Source of the DNA: Cylindrobasidium torrendii FP15055 ss-10
Taxonomy: Eukaryota; Basidiomycota; Agaricomycetes; Agaricales; Physalacriaceae
Length of the DNA stretch: 64,000 bases
Reading direction: 5' to 3'
Assembly (NCBI GenBank): GCA_000934385.1
Contig: KN880472.1
Span: 1-64,000 of the forward strand
The notes under the pieces were generated by a model that was given only the letters and a program-made list of their open reading frames with translations, was not told where the DNA came from and did not search any database. Both the position numbers and the translations under genes were made by a program. Of the stretch, positions 48,028-59,695 are shown in pieces. Within the stretch, counting starts at the first letter, position 1; every line of letters begins with the position of its first letter.

Positions 48028-48732
48028 ACGCACTGAGTCTGGAGGGATGCCTTGCTTTTGGAGGATGCCTGTGTTTTTGGAGATGGGGAGATGACATTGA
48101 GGACTGTCACGGCGAGCTTGAAGTGGACTCGGATGTATATACGCGCGGATATCTAACAGTCTCTTCGGTATCCTTTCTTTTCCTCCCCTTTTTTTGGCTT
48201 GCGCGCGCGTATGTATGCTGGCTACTCGTTCACTCTTACCCCTACACCTTCTAATCGATTGACGATATGGAAACGCCTGGATATCTTTGTGAGGGTGACG
48301 ATGGCTGTTGGTGTGAGATTGTAAAATGCGTGTGAGGGCTTGTGGTAGGCAACTTTTACGGTGTGCAGGAAAGCCCGTGTGCATAGAGGAAATGATGCGC
48401 CGATCGGCCGCGTTTGTAACTCCCATGTGCCATCATCATCAGCGAATCTCGACGGCGTTGGGCGGTTGTTCATAACCTCGAGCCCAAGTGTGCTGCAGGG
48501 CTTCTCCAAAAATAAGGCGATACTCGTATTCAGGTCAGTTACAATGATAATTGACCCGATGCTGGTCGAGAGCTTCCTAATTGACGGAAGCAAGTGAAAT
48601 GAATTCTGCTTATCTTCTCGTTGCTTCATTATGGATACATTGCGAAAATGGTAAATGGTATGTTTTATTACAGATCCTTGCTCCTGTTCATTCCATTTCG
48701 GTTCGTGAGACGAAACTTTAGGCGACTGCCTT
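48028..48732. other. Convergent 3' region
   Basis: It lies between the heparinase-like gene and the P450 gene. No gene is supported. Confidence 0.45.
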
Positions 48733-50855
48733 TCACAATGACCTCGTTGCTGTCGAAGCTTGCCTGGCCGCCACCTCCACGGGAAAGGGCCCCAAAAGGT
48801 CGCTGAAAAACTACATCAGTATCTCATAGCTGCAGAAGGCTCTGTCGGACGTACACGACGCTGAGTGTATCACCGTACTCGATACGGGGCAAAATCGCCA
48901 TCCCATGCTTATCCTTTGCAGGGGAGAAAACGCAGGACGCAAGTAAGGCGCTTATTGCCATCCAGACTGCAGTATCGGATACATGGCGACCAGGGCAGAT
49001 TCTGCAATGGGGAATGAGCTCATTTGGTAAAGTTCAACGATAGAGATTGTGACTGACCTCCTGCCATAACCGTATGGGTTGAAGAATGGTTCGCCATTGC
49101 CTCCAGTTTCGACAGGCATGTATCGGTCCGGGTTGAAACTTTCGGGGTTCTTGTAAACTCGAGTATCCTTTGCCATTCCTCTACGCAAAGTCAGTCACCA
49201 GCCACTCGTGATCAATGAAAACACGAACGCATCGTTGACGAGGATGATGGTGCCCTTTGGAATGTACATCCCCTTGTACACATCGTCTTCTTTCGACATG
49301 CGCAGGGCGGCTGTGAAGGGGGGTCAGTTATCACAGCTCGATTAGGATCAAGCTGAGGTTGCATACGTATCGGAAAAGGTGGTTGCCATCTAACAGCACT
49401 AGTTTAAGAACGCTATCGCACTCTGCCAGACAACGGGATGACGCACCTCAAAGACTCTTGGACGACGGCCTCGACGTACGGCATGCTGGCGCGATCTGCG
49501 AGCGATGGGAGGCGATCTGGGCCTACGACACTGTCGATTTCGCGCTGCGCCTTCGCCTGAACCTCTGGGTGACGCAGGGCGCAAAAGATGAAGTTCATGA
49601 GGGTGGCAGTGATCTAGGCAGCGAGGTCGGAATGTATTACTCCGTGCGTTATGCAAGACAGCTTACTGATTCGGTGGCGAAGATAGCTGACGTTCCCATG
49701 TTCTTGATACGATCCATCTCTGCAGCCTTGTCATCTGTCGACTTGTCGCTCGCGTTGAGGTCGGTGAGTAGTTGTCCGGCCAGGGAGTTGGCTACGTCTG
49801 GATCAGTATCCTGCCGTTCAGCGTCAGCTAATGCATAGATACGATAGCTAAGGGAACACACCAAGTTTGACTCGCAAAGGTTCAGCCCGAGGTTAGCAAC
49901 CTGTTCGACAATCTTGTTTCCGAACTTGACTGGCGTGTTGTAGGGCGGGAGCATCCTCAAGAGGGAGACATCTTTATTCCAGTCAGCATGGCGTCACGCA
50001 GCCTGGAAAAATGCCGTACATGTGGGGAAAACACTACCCAGAGCGGTCGAGGCGGCGTCGAGCTTCAAGTAAGGTAGTATCTCCTCAGTTAGCGCGTCGT
50101 ATCGGTGCTCTTCCCGCACTCCATAAACCAACTCGCCAATCGTGGCAAGTGCAAACCTGGTCGTGGGTATTATATCGATGTGGAGCGAACGGATAGTAGT
50201 AGGAGTACTGACCTGCGCACGCTTGATGCTTTGTCTTTGTCGGATTTGCTGTCCAACAGTGACTCTACCATATTGACGGCGGCTCTGGACTGGACGCGTT
50301 CGAAGGTTTGAGTGTTTGACTTGGAGAAAAATCGCTGCAGCATCCCTCGTTGTTTGTAGAGCTCGAGGCAGTCGGGGAGGAACACAAGGAAGTTTCCGAC
50401 GCCGAAGCTATGATTAGGTGTTAGGAACTGGAATCACAACAACAAGCTTGGGAATAGCGTACAGTTCGAACAGAGGTAGCCTAGGGCGACTGCTATGAGA
50501 GGCGCTGCGCCTCACCAAGAGGTCCGCGGCAACCTCTGCCGAGTCGATGACGAGAATGCCTTGTCCAAAGCATTCGAGATATACGAGATCCCCTGCTCTA
50601 CCGTTAGTCGACAACTTGTCGAAGGGAAATCAACGAACCATATGTCTCTGAAAGTCGATGCAGGGTTGGAGAACGACTGTGTACTTCCAGCGCGTTGCGG
50701 TTTTGGAAGAGCCATCGCAGGTGGCCAACAAAAGGGTCGCGAGGAGGGCCTGGAGGGAGAGGTCCTAGTCGTGAAGGACGAGTCGCGTAACGGCGCAGAA
50801 TAGCAAATGCAGAAAGCAAGAGGAAGATGTTGGCGAGGGATAGGAAAGAAATCAT
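48733..50855 (-). CDS. Cytochrome P450 monooxygenase
   Basis: About ten exons encode roughly 500 residues. The N-terminus is a membrane anchor (MISFLSLANIFLLLSAFAIL) followed by the proline hinge LGPLPPGPPRDPFVGHL. The K-helix ExxR is in VVQESLRWQPPFP, the PERF-like motif is FNPDRYMP, and the heme loop FNPYGYGRRICPGRH forms across an intron that splits the Arg codon before Ile-Cys. The I-helix segment reads AIFATESITATL where AGxDTT is expected, so the conserved Gly and catalytic Thr are replaced. The C-terminus is tentative (GPFPVEVAARQ joined by a GTACGT donor). Substrate unknown. A TATA box lies 38 bases upstream of the ATG at 50893-50900. Confidence 0.88.
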
Positions 50856-53003
50856 GGTGGATTTATTGTCTAGGTGTGCTTCCAGTCCCTCGTATTTATA
50901 CCTGTTCGCTATGTGGTATCAGTTTTGCTCGCATTACTAAGAGTGGTAGCATATATTCCGCACAGAGGCTATTATGACCGTGAGTCCATTCCGTATTCTG
51001 CGGCGAAAACACAGCAAGCTGCGTGAGTGTACCAGCCGGAGTAAACTAGTGCTATCCCCAGTCGCGTATACCATAATAGTGGCGCACGAAATCGTCACCA
51101 TAGGTCTTGCAAAAGTTCATTCCTTCATGTTTACATGACATGTTTATCGTTTATTGCCCTTTGTGATCAATGTGAGATATTGAGTCGTAGGAATTTCCAC
51201 TTCTGGCTAGGGTACGAGTGACTCGGAGCTTCGACAACTGCGTAGGTGTACGATACAGGCCAATATTATGCAGGCGCACTTCTGGTTCAGAATGCAACAC
51301 CAATGAGCATTTCGAGTGCTCGTACACCCTCTGCAACCACCCATCCGATTTGCTGCACCGCACGCCGCTAAGTGGAGATACTAATAGCGGCTAACGCCCC
51401 GCTCATCTCATATTATACTACCGTGTTCAAGGCTGGTGCAAGGCCTTATTCGGCATTGCTTCATCGGGGCATAGTTACTGGCACGTTTACCGACAGCTGT
51501 TCGGTCAATGCCTAATACCGCAACTTCCCGCATGCAATTTGAAATTCGTGTCGCGTGGGAATTCCGAACCTAGTAAGAAGAATAACAATGGGGCCTGCCG
51601 ATCACTTCAGGCACCTTTCGCGGGTGCGAAAGGTTGGTGCGAAAGAAACTCTCGTCCTCCGCTCTGTTTTAAACTTTAGATGTGGCGGCCGCAAGCTGTG
51701 GTGGACAAGCAGCACTAGCGCCTTTCTAATACAAGCCGTACATATCGGATGGCGATGGGATGGCTGAGAAACGATCAAAGGTTAGGGCGGTTAAACATGG
51801 CTTTCCCACCAATGAATGACCCGAACGATTGAAACCTGGGGTATCGATGATTCATACTTTGATGTTTGTTCGACATCGATAGTATATTCGGTGGCAATAG
51901 CAAGCAGCTCATGCCTAGTCGCTCTATTAGATTCGGCATAGCACATCCTCTATTGCATTACTACACACGTCACGACGGGACCAGGGCCTATACAAACGAG
52001 TAGCTAGACTATACTTTAGTGAGCAAGCTAATCGCTATGTAGGATAGACTGGAATAGTGGACGCTGACAGGTGGGACACACATCTCTGCATTTGCCGCCG
52101 CAGGGTTTCACCCCTTCTGTGTATGGTAGGGAAACAGCCAAGGGGGTTTACATGCACTCAGCCCGATATCACCATGTTCCGGATTTTATTATGCCTTCTA
52201 ATGTGAGCCTCCCACCATAGGTATACCGAGGACCACGCATTGGCGTTACAGTAGTCGTTCCCGTCGCAGAGGGCGGCCTGGCTGGCCGTCTGACAAGCGG
52301 GCAGAAAGAGAACGCCGTGTTGTTGTACAAGCCCGGCCTGGATGACGATGTGTGGCACAAGATGATTGTGTCAAGCCCGAGCTCTTCTCCCAATTCTGCA
52401 GAGGCGAGGTGAGATGTACGGTGAGAGGTTAAATTGGGCCCTCATCATGTCATGCATGTATCCTCAGATCAAGATATTGAGGCTGCAAGGACATGCTTCG
52501 TGCACAATTAATCCTCAAGGCGGTATCACGCGAGCTTCTGTAGGCTTCGTATCACTACTATCACCAACAGATGCCAGGTTGCTCGAGACACTGGATCCAG
52601 AGTTTTATTCTTTATTCCCAAATTCGTCTTTCGAGTCTCAGACTCACTAACAGAACTAGGCAGAATCCTGCAGCCTTTGACGTCGGCTACTCGATCAAGA
52701 ATGTCCTATGTAATGCAGAACATACCGTTAAGTACTAGGTGGGATGAAGTCTTCAATCAGGTTGCTGAGAATGCAAACTAGTAACCACCTCAATAGAAAC
52801 AGGAATGATGCGCTCAGTCGCTCAAAATGGGCGGAATTGAGATATCAAACGTTCTCTCCTTGTATTTCTCCTTTGGATATGCGCACTTCCTTCCGCCCCG
52901 CCGTACTCTACCCGTCGTTTTATAGCCTGAGATTTCCTACGCAACTTCTAGCCTTGGAGATCCCCTCGTCAAGGGATTTCCCGTAAGCATAAGACCTCAG
53001 GCC
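50856..53003. other. Long intergenic region, possibly gene remnants
   Basis: No gene is supported. A minus-strand stretch at about 52160-52390 has fairly coding-like codons (for example CDGNDYCNANAW) but no start, splice pattern or family match, so I do not call it. The left end carries the P450 promoter. Confidence 0.4.
50893..50900 (-). promoter_or_regulatory. TATA element of P450 gene
   Basis: TATAAATA on the minus strand lies 38 bases upstream of the ATG at 50855. It implies a very short 5' leader. Confidence 0.5.
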
Positions 53004-54439
53004 TCAGAGCTTGGACATAGACACGAGGAAGCCACCATCGAGGGTCAATGTAGCACCAGATACCCAACTTCCCGCGGGACTTGCCAGATACAAAGCCGTA
53101 CCCGCAACATCCTCCGGCTTGCCGACACGTCCCAAGGGTATCATATCATTGAAAGCATCTTCCATTTTCTCGAGGGTCGCCGCCATCACTATGAACATGG
53201 AATGAATATCACGACGCAGGTGGAAGTTAAGTACTTACTCTTGCTTGGGAAAGGTCCGCACGCGATAGTGTTGGATGTAATGCCATCCGGACCCAGCCGA
53301 CCTGCAAGATGGCGACTCAGGTGATGGAGTGCAGCCTTGGAAGCTGAGTATGCGTAGGTTTCGTGCGCAGGGACACCAAGCCCTTCGACAGAGCCTATCT
53401 GGAAGAAGGTCAGCGTGCCAGCAAGAAGCAAACACGAGCTCGCGCGTTCATTGTGAACACAACCAAGCCGCAGCCTGCGTGTCGACTTACATTAATGATT
53501 CGCGAAGGGTCCGTAAAAGCAGTTTTGACCTTGCTGGATGCAGCCGCAGCCCGCAACAAGGGGAGCAACTTCTGCGTCAGCGAGAAAACACTTTGCAAAT
53601 TCAGATTGAGGACTTTGGAGAAAGCGGCATCCTGTGAACGAGCATTAGCCGAGCATCGAACATCAGTAGACATTATTGACTGTCAGAGTAAATGTCGGGT
53701 AGTACCGAAGCAATTATCAAGATGAAAGGGCAAGTAGTGCGATTCGATGAACAGTCGAGTCCCGACTCGACAAGCCATCTCCCAAAATGAGGACTTACTG
53801 GATATGCTTCAATCTTGGCACCCCAGACCGCACCAGCATTGTTCACTAGAACATGTACGGCCTTTTCGCGCTTCGTTAATTCGGCTACCAAGAACTCGAC
53901 ACCTTCGGGTGTGGCCAGATTGGCAGGAAGAGCAATGCACGTCCCAGGGCCCGTCGCATTCAGCTCAGCTGCCGTCGTATCGCAATCTTTCCCCGAACGC
54001 GAGGAAATATAGACCTGCGTGCATAGTGTGAGCATGGGCTGACTCTGCGTCACAATATCCGACAAGGCCGTTTATTCGACTCTAGCAAGAGTACTAAACT
54101 AACCTTGGCTCCGTTCACAATGAATCCTGTGGCAATCTACATCCGAGCTCAACACTTGCAAGCCTTGCCTTTTGGATAACCAACGTGGTACACACCATTT
54201 TCCCAATTCCGCGACTGCCTCCAGTAACGACCACGACTTTGTCCTTTCATCGCGGAAAACCTTGATCGATTGTAATCACAACTCGTACATTATAACACCA
54301 ACTTTTCGATTATGAGGACATTATAATTGATTATAACCGTGTTATAAGCCTCGGGTTGTCATTGTAACCTGTTGTAAGGGTTTAAAGTTTTCCGCGATGT
54401 TACCCCGAAGAGGTTCTCAGCTTTGAACGTGTTGGCCAT
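53004..54439 (-). CDS. Short-chain dehydrogenase/reductase (FabG/RhlG-like)
   Basis: The spliced protein starts MANTFKAENLFG (12 codons, 54404-54439), continues DKVVVVTGGSRGIGKMIATG with the TGxxxGIG NAD(P) loop, then NGAKVYISSRSGKD, HVLVNNAGAVWGAKIE (NNAG), DPSRIINV and GSVEGLGVPAHETYAYSASK (Ser, YxxxK), and ends GSWVSGATLTLDGGFL. This is a complete classical SDR of about 290 residues. Arg after SS in YISSRS suggests NADPH preference. The substrate is unknown; RhlG/FabG-type members reduce 3-oxoacyl groups or other ketones. Intron 1 (54244-54403) is 160 bp, about three times the local norm, and is bounded by inverted repeats. The P450 gene 2.1 kb away has the same orientation, but a shared pathway is not shown. 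Confidence 0.88.
54248..54260 (+). repeat. Terminal inverted repeat, left
   Basis: CATCGCGGAAAAC; pairs with 54387-54399 without mismatch. Confidence 0.85.
54387..54399 (-). repeat. Terminal inverted repeat, right
   Basis: GTTTTCCGCGATG on the plus strand, the exact reverse complement of 54248-54260. Confidence 0.85.
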
Positions 54440-54690
54440 GTTACACTTCAACACAGTGAATGTCAGAAATTGGAGATGGGGGATGGTCGTGGTACAGAAA
54501 TAAGGGTATTTATCCGCATTCCGCTGCAGCCGACGTTATGCATTGACATATGCTTCGACAGTCGGCCCTCGGTTAACTCGGGCCGAGTGCATTGCCTGGG
54601 TCGACAGCAAGTATAGCGAAGAGGGTATCCAAACGAACGCTATAGTATTCGAACTACATCTCAAAGCGCCATAATCATCCAATAAGTTAT

Positions 54691-57600
54691 TTAGAAACCA
54701 AATGCGCCCATATCGAACTCGGGTACATTCACATCCTGCTTGGCCGACTTCATCAAGCTCCCCAGGCCAGCCTTCTTTGGTGGCAACTCTTCCTCGCTCT
54801 TAGCATCTCCGCTCTTGACCGGTTCACTGACCCCTTGTTCGTCCACGCTGCCTATCCTTCTTTCCGCGGTGCCCTGTACTTTGCCCCCCGATACCCCTAC
54901 CTCCTCATGACCACTCGAACCGTTCCCTAGAACGTCCATGTCAATGAGCATGGACGGCTGCCTCCTCATTTTCCCAGTTGCGAAATGTGGGACCATCCTT
55001 GACATCGTCGGGCTCGTTGGCGGTGCCCCAACCTCCATACTTTTCGGCAGAGGTGGAGGCGCATCAAAGGACCATGAACGAACCAGGTCGAGTGCCAACA
55101 CATGGCAGCCTGAAGGTCATAAGTCAGCATGTCTCTAATTAATAATCATCACTTTGTGGCTCACCCATCCGACAAAACACTCTTGCAATCTGAAGTACAA
55201 ACTTGAACTCAACGTGGCCAGAAATTTCGCTCGTTCCCTTCGCTGCCTGGAGTGTCTTGCTCCTCAGCTGCCTGAACAGCAATGCTAGACTTGGGTCATC
55301 GTAGTGCGGCTCCCCAATCTCTTTTACCGAAACGTCTAAGGCGCTGACGAGATCCTGCAATGGTGTCTGCCGCCGCGTCAGATTCGTTTGCCTACAAAAC
55401 AAAGAAAACCCAGAATTACCACCAACACCCTGACGCTCAAGTCCCTTTGGTGTAGCAACCAAAATGCCCACGCCGCCAACCACCGGTTTCCTTTCCTAAA
55501 AGCCAACGGTAACACATGCCCTCTCAAGATCTCCTTCAATATCGGTCCCTCATTGCTCCCTTCGACGACGCGCGCGATGGCCACCGCCGCCTGGAAATCG
55601 TCGAGCTGCCGTATACAAATATTTACCGCATCCTTCAACGCGCCGCCGAGGAGGAAGAAGGCCGCACCGTATTCTACGGACAGGATGAGTACAATGAAAG
55701 AAAGACAGCGGGCGTCGAGTACAATGGGACATGGAGCTGCGCCAACAAACTGAACGACTTACCAAATCTCCGCTTCCCAAGCAACGCATACGCATTTTTC
55801 AGTGCTGCCGTCCTCCACCTTGGCTCACTGAAATCATTCGACAGGAACTTGAGCATCTGTGCTTGCTCTTTATGCCAGGACGCCTGTCTCCACAATCCAT
55901 GAACCAGCTTAACCTTCCCGAGCGCAAAATACAACAGCGAGCATGTCGTCGGATCCCGATCCACCAAGTACTCCGTGCGCGCGATATTCTCCAACTGAGA
56001 TTTCTACTCAATCCTATCAGCAAGGGTGTTTGAGAAGTCCAATCAAAGGTGCATACGAATCCCTCCTGGCTGGTATACCATACTGGTAACCCCAGTGCCC
56101 TCGCATCGCCCCAACCCATCTTTCCCTCACACGCAGAAATCGAGCTACTCAATAACAAACCTTGACTCTCGCTGAAGAAGGCCCAAACCATATCCCGGTA
56201 CCGCAGGCGCTCGCGCTTTCCAGTTCCTCGAGGCATAGTGGTGAGAGTGCTCGCAACGCTAGCATTGGATGACACCCGCGGGATCTGGTCGTCGGACGCG
56301 GTCTGAGGGGCGCCCGCCACTCCATTGGGACTCGTCGACGCGGAAGTCACCCGGCGGTTCAGTATGTAGAACGAGCGCATTGATGTGAGGAAGCGAAGAC
56401 CATTAGCATCGAGTGAGCGGCGCTGTTCATCGATCTGTAGAGACTAGTTAGCAACTTGCGGCATGAAAACACAGGCTGAACAAGACATACCTCAAGCGTT
56501 GTCTGTATGAGGACCAATAGATGAGCATGCTCGTTCGGCGTCAAGTGTTGCAGTGGGACTTCTTCGAGAGCCTCAATTAACTTTGTCACAACCGTCCTCG
56601 AGAATGCTGGTTCGTCACTGTAACCTTCGTCAATACCAGGGATCCATCCGAGAGTAAAATGGACGTACTCTTCAACACCGTTTCCTAATGGACCATTGAA
56701 CAATTGAGTGTACCGCTTTTTGTGCTTCAGACGACGTTAGAAAACACCCCAGAACCACCACAGCACACGACGCACCCCGCCTCTTTCTCCGGCATCGCTC
56801 CAGTATCGCTCTGGCGGTAAGCTTTCAGCATCACTTTGCCGCTGCCTGACCTCCTGTCTTCCATCCCCCAGCACATCTTTTGCCAGCCTCACAATAGCTT
56901 CTTTCACCACATCCACCTTGCGCCAAAGGAGGCATTGCAGCAGCATTTGCGGGTGGTAATCTGGTAAAGGTCCATTCTGCCGTGCAACATAGTCAAAGAG
57001 TGTGTTGCCCCCATACACACTCTTCTCGGGCGCACTGGCCAGAGACGGCGGAGCGTCGAAATTGCGCGTCTTCGCGGCAGCCTTGGCATCGTGGATAATA
57101 GTAGAAGATACCACATCTTGCCCATATAAGTACATTTGGTATCCTGCGCCAATGAGCAAGCGGCCGTCTGCCAGCCAAATCGAGTCGGATATGGGATAGG
57201 GTACTGTCCTGTAGATGCGAAATCAGCATTCAAGTACTGCATTATCACCAGGAGGGTAAGTAAGGGAAGCGGACATTTGAGCCTACATCGCGTGGAGGAA
57301 TGAACATACCCACTCAAATCGATCTTCCAGCAAATTGCCCATCCGACTCCAGGATCGAAATAGGTCGAACGTTGCTGGCACAGCAGTTCAACATGGTGCT
57401 TGAATCCTACAGCCAGAATAGACTGCATGTCTGGAGTTGATGTCCAGTCAAGGTCATTGATGGCTTCACTGGCAAGAGGTAAGTATACTCCACAAGCCCA
57501 CAGTGTAAGGTGAGACGGTCAATGATTTAGCTCACCTGAATACGAACTGGTACTCTAGTCCAGATGCAAATTCAGACTCCTTGGAATCCCAAACTGTCAG

Positions 57601-59592
57601 CTCGTCGCCGTCTTGTACTGGGACGACTGCAACAAGTCAGGAACTCGAGCGATAAGACACTTCAATTAACTTACCCAGAGCAGTCTTCTTCGCCGAACTG
57701 CACCTCGCCTTCTTGATGCCCGTCTTTCCTGTCTTCACCGTCCCCGTACATGTCCAAACAACCCCTTCATCTGAACCCTCTTCTTGAGAAGCGGCACCTT
57801 CCGCGTCCTCCGGTATCCAGAATGCCAGCACTCCTTCTCGCGAGACACTCAGCAAGACATCATGGGCAACCCAGTGATGACTGAGCCCCCATGCCATGGG
57901 GTCTACGGGCAGAACAGCCACGATGTCCTCGATTGGCAACTTTGATATCCGTGCCTTTTGGCCCGGTCGCACAAGGACAATGTCCATAGTCGCTGTGACA
58001 GCAATAATGAAATCCCTCCCCGTCCGACTAGGAAGCGTATAAAACGCCTCAATTTTCGGTAGTTGCGTGCGCCTGTCATCCTCAGAGTTGTGGAGAAGAG
58101 CCTGCGCGTTCGGGTCGTACAGATCATACGACCGCCCTTCATCAAGCACGACCGCCTGTTTTTCTGTTCGTGCTACGAATTCGAGGCCAGCATTACCGAG
58201 TCGCCAGACCTGCTGCACACCATTGCTTCGAGATATGACAAGTCCCTTGCCTTCTGGTGTACGGGTGAACGCAGTAATTTCCGCGTCATCGTCGTCCATC
58301 CGCACGGGGCCCCGCGCGAGCTGCCTAAGTCCTTCTGCTCGGGCGTCGAAGAATTTCGTCAAGTCAACCTCGTAGGAGAGCAACGGCGCCGTCGATATCA
58401 GCAGGGCATTGCTTGAATTTGGTTTGGGAAGCAGATAGAGGTAAGAAGGCAAGTTTGGGAACGTTGCTGGAGGGTAGTGTTGAAGAGTGAACTGCTTGAT
58501 TAACGTCGGTGGCTTCCGGTCAATGTTGGCCATAGCGGTAAGCGTTGCACTACCGTCTTCGAGAATACGCAGGAAAAGCTCCCAGCCCTCATCACGTACA
58601 TCTTGAAGCCGTCTTGTAAGAGCGTCGTCCGTTTCGAATGTCATTCTGCTGAGCGCAGAGGTCAAGACTTGACCTCCGAGGTAGAAGATGGACGAGATCT
58701 TTGAAGTTTGTTCGATAGAATGCAGGTCAACGGATGCATGGAGCTGAAGATATTCTGGATTGTCGAGGACGGGCATGAAGACTCGGAGAGTCGAATCTTG
58801 TGTGACGGTGATGAAGACGAGGTTGTCGGCCGAGTCTCTCCAGATGATATGGCTGACCGGCAATGGGTGGGGGATGGCCTGTGTTTGACGCCCAGTGGTT
58901 GTTGAAAAGAGAGTCACTGCATTGTTGCCTGCCCATGTCACTGAGATGGACATTAGGGAAGGTGCAAAGCGGATGAGGGATGGCGGTGAACGCAGCCTGT
59001 ACTAGATCAGTATAGCGATAGAATGCCATACTTTCAGTGTAAACGTACTGGACAATCCATTTCTGCGACCATGTGAGGAGATTGACGTCCATAATGAGGG
59101 TGTACACAGCTAGGCTCGTCTCTGTGGCAATGGCGAGCAGGCCTGACTGGTTGTGCATGGCGGTCACCTTGGCATGGGCAGGGAGCTTCAGCGTCGAGTG
59201 GATGTGCCAGATGTCATTCTTCGAGCCAGACAAAGACCAAGATACGATGCGGTCGCCCATTGCAGCCACTACCTGGTAAAGTTAGCGGAGAAAACGAATC
59301 AAAGTGTTGCGCACGAGCTTCATGTTGGAGTCTACCGAGATACAAGATATACTCTCCTTCGTGTGGATGAGACTTGGGAATGCCTCCCAGAACGCCAGTG
59401 CGCGGACTAGCTGGAGAGTAGCCGCGTTAAGGATGAGGACCGCGTCGGCAGACGGATACAGCTTTGGGCCGCTGTGAGCAGATTTTTGACCACTGATTCG
59501 CCGAGACTGACCAGCAGAGTCTCATTTGGCAAAGCCAGATAGTGGAGACGCGCGTTGGGCGCCCCCGCGTACGTATTTTGGAGCGTGAGCAT
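54691..59592 (-). CDS. RAV1: RAVE complex subunit Rav1 (DMXL/rabconnectin-like)
   Basis: Many exons encode about 1,350-1,400 residues. The N-terminus MLTLQNTYAGAPNARLHYLA joins to LYPSADAVLILNA, matching the start of Rav1. WD-type beta-propeller strands follow (VVAAMGDRIVSWSLSGS; HAKVTAMHNQSGLLAIATE; MSISVTWAGNNAVTLFSTTT). The conserved Rav1 C-terminal region includes VYGGNTLFDYVARQNGPLPD, YHPQMLLQCLLWRK, LTPNEHAHLLVLIQTTLE, RERLRYRDMVWAFFSESQG, ALGKVKLVHGLWRQASWHKE and AFRKGNRWLAAWAFWLLHQR. The end, DMGAFGF, is typical. RAVE promotes reassembly of V1 with V0 to give active vacuolar H+-ATPase. The start at 59592 is 103 bases from the divergent DGAT2 start. Confidence 0.9.
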
Positions 59593-59695
59593 CAAGGTTA
59601 GATTATGGCGACCATCATGGTCGGAGGCAGAGTGACGGATCAGTCAACAGTCCCCGCTCAACATTCTTTCCCTTCGCCCACCATCTCCACTGGCC

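Larger units (their letters stand above)
54244..54403. mobile_element. TIR-bounded 160-bp intron, candidate introner/MITE
   Basis: Within 4 bases of each splice site the intron carries a 13-bp perfect terminal inverted repeat: CATCGCGGAAAAC at 54248-54260 and its reverse complement at 54387-54399 (15 of 16 if extended). The interior is AT-rich with repeated TTATAA and a near-palindromic centre (ATTATAATTGATTATAA, about 54323-54339). No coding capacity is present. A clear target-site duplication was not found, though G/A-rich bases flank both ends. This structure fits a small non-autonomous DNA element that now serves as an intron. Confidence 0.55.

Noticed and set aside
52158..52393. Minus-strand piece with coding-like codons (CDGNDYCNANAW)
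   Set aside because: No start, no splice sites linking it to another exon, and no recognised family. At most a relic; left unannotated.
48733..54439. P450 plus SDR as a biosynthetic cluster
   Set aside because: There is no backbone enzyme (terpene synthase, PKS or NRPS), transporter or regulator nearby, and 2.1 kb separates them. Co-orientation alone is weak evidence.
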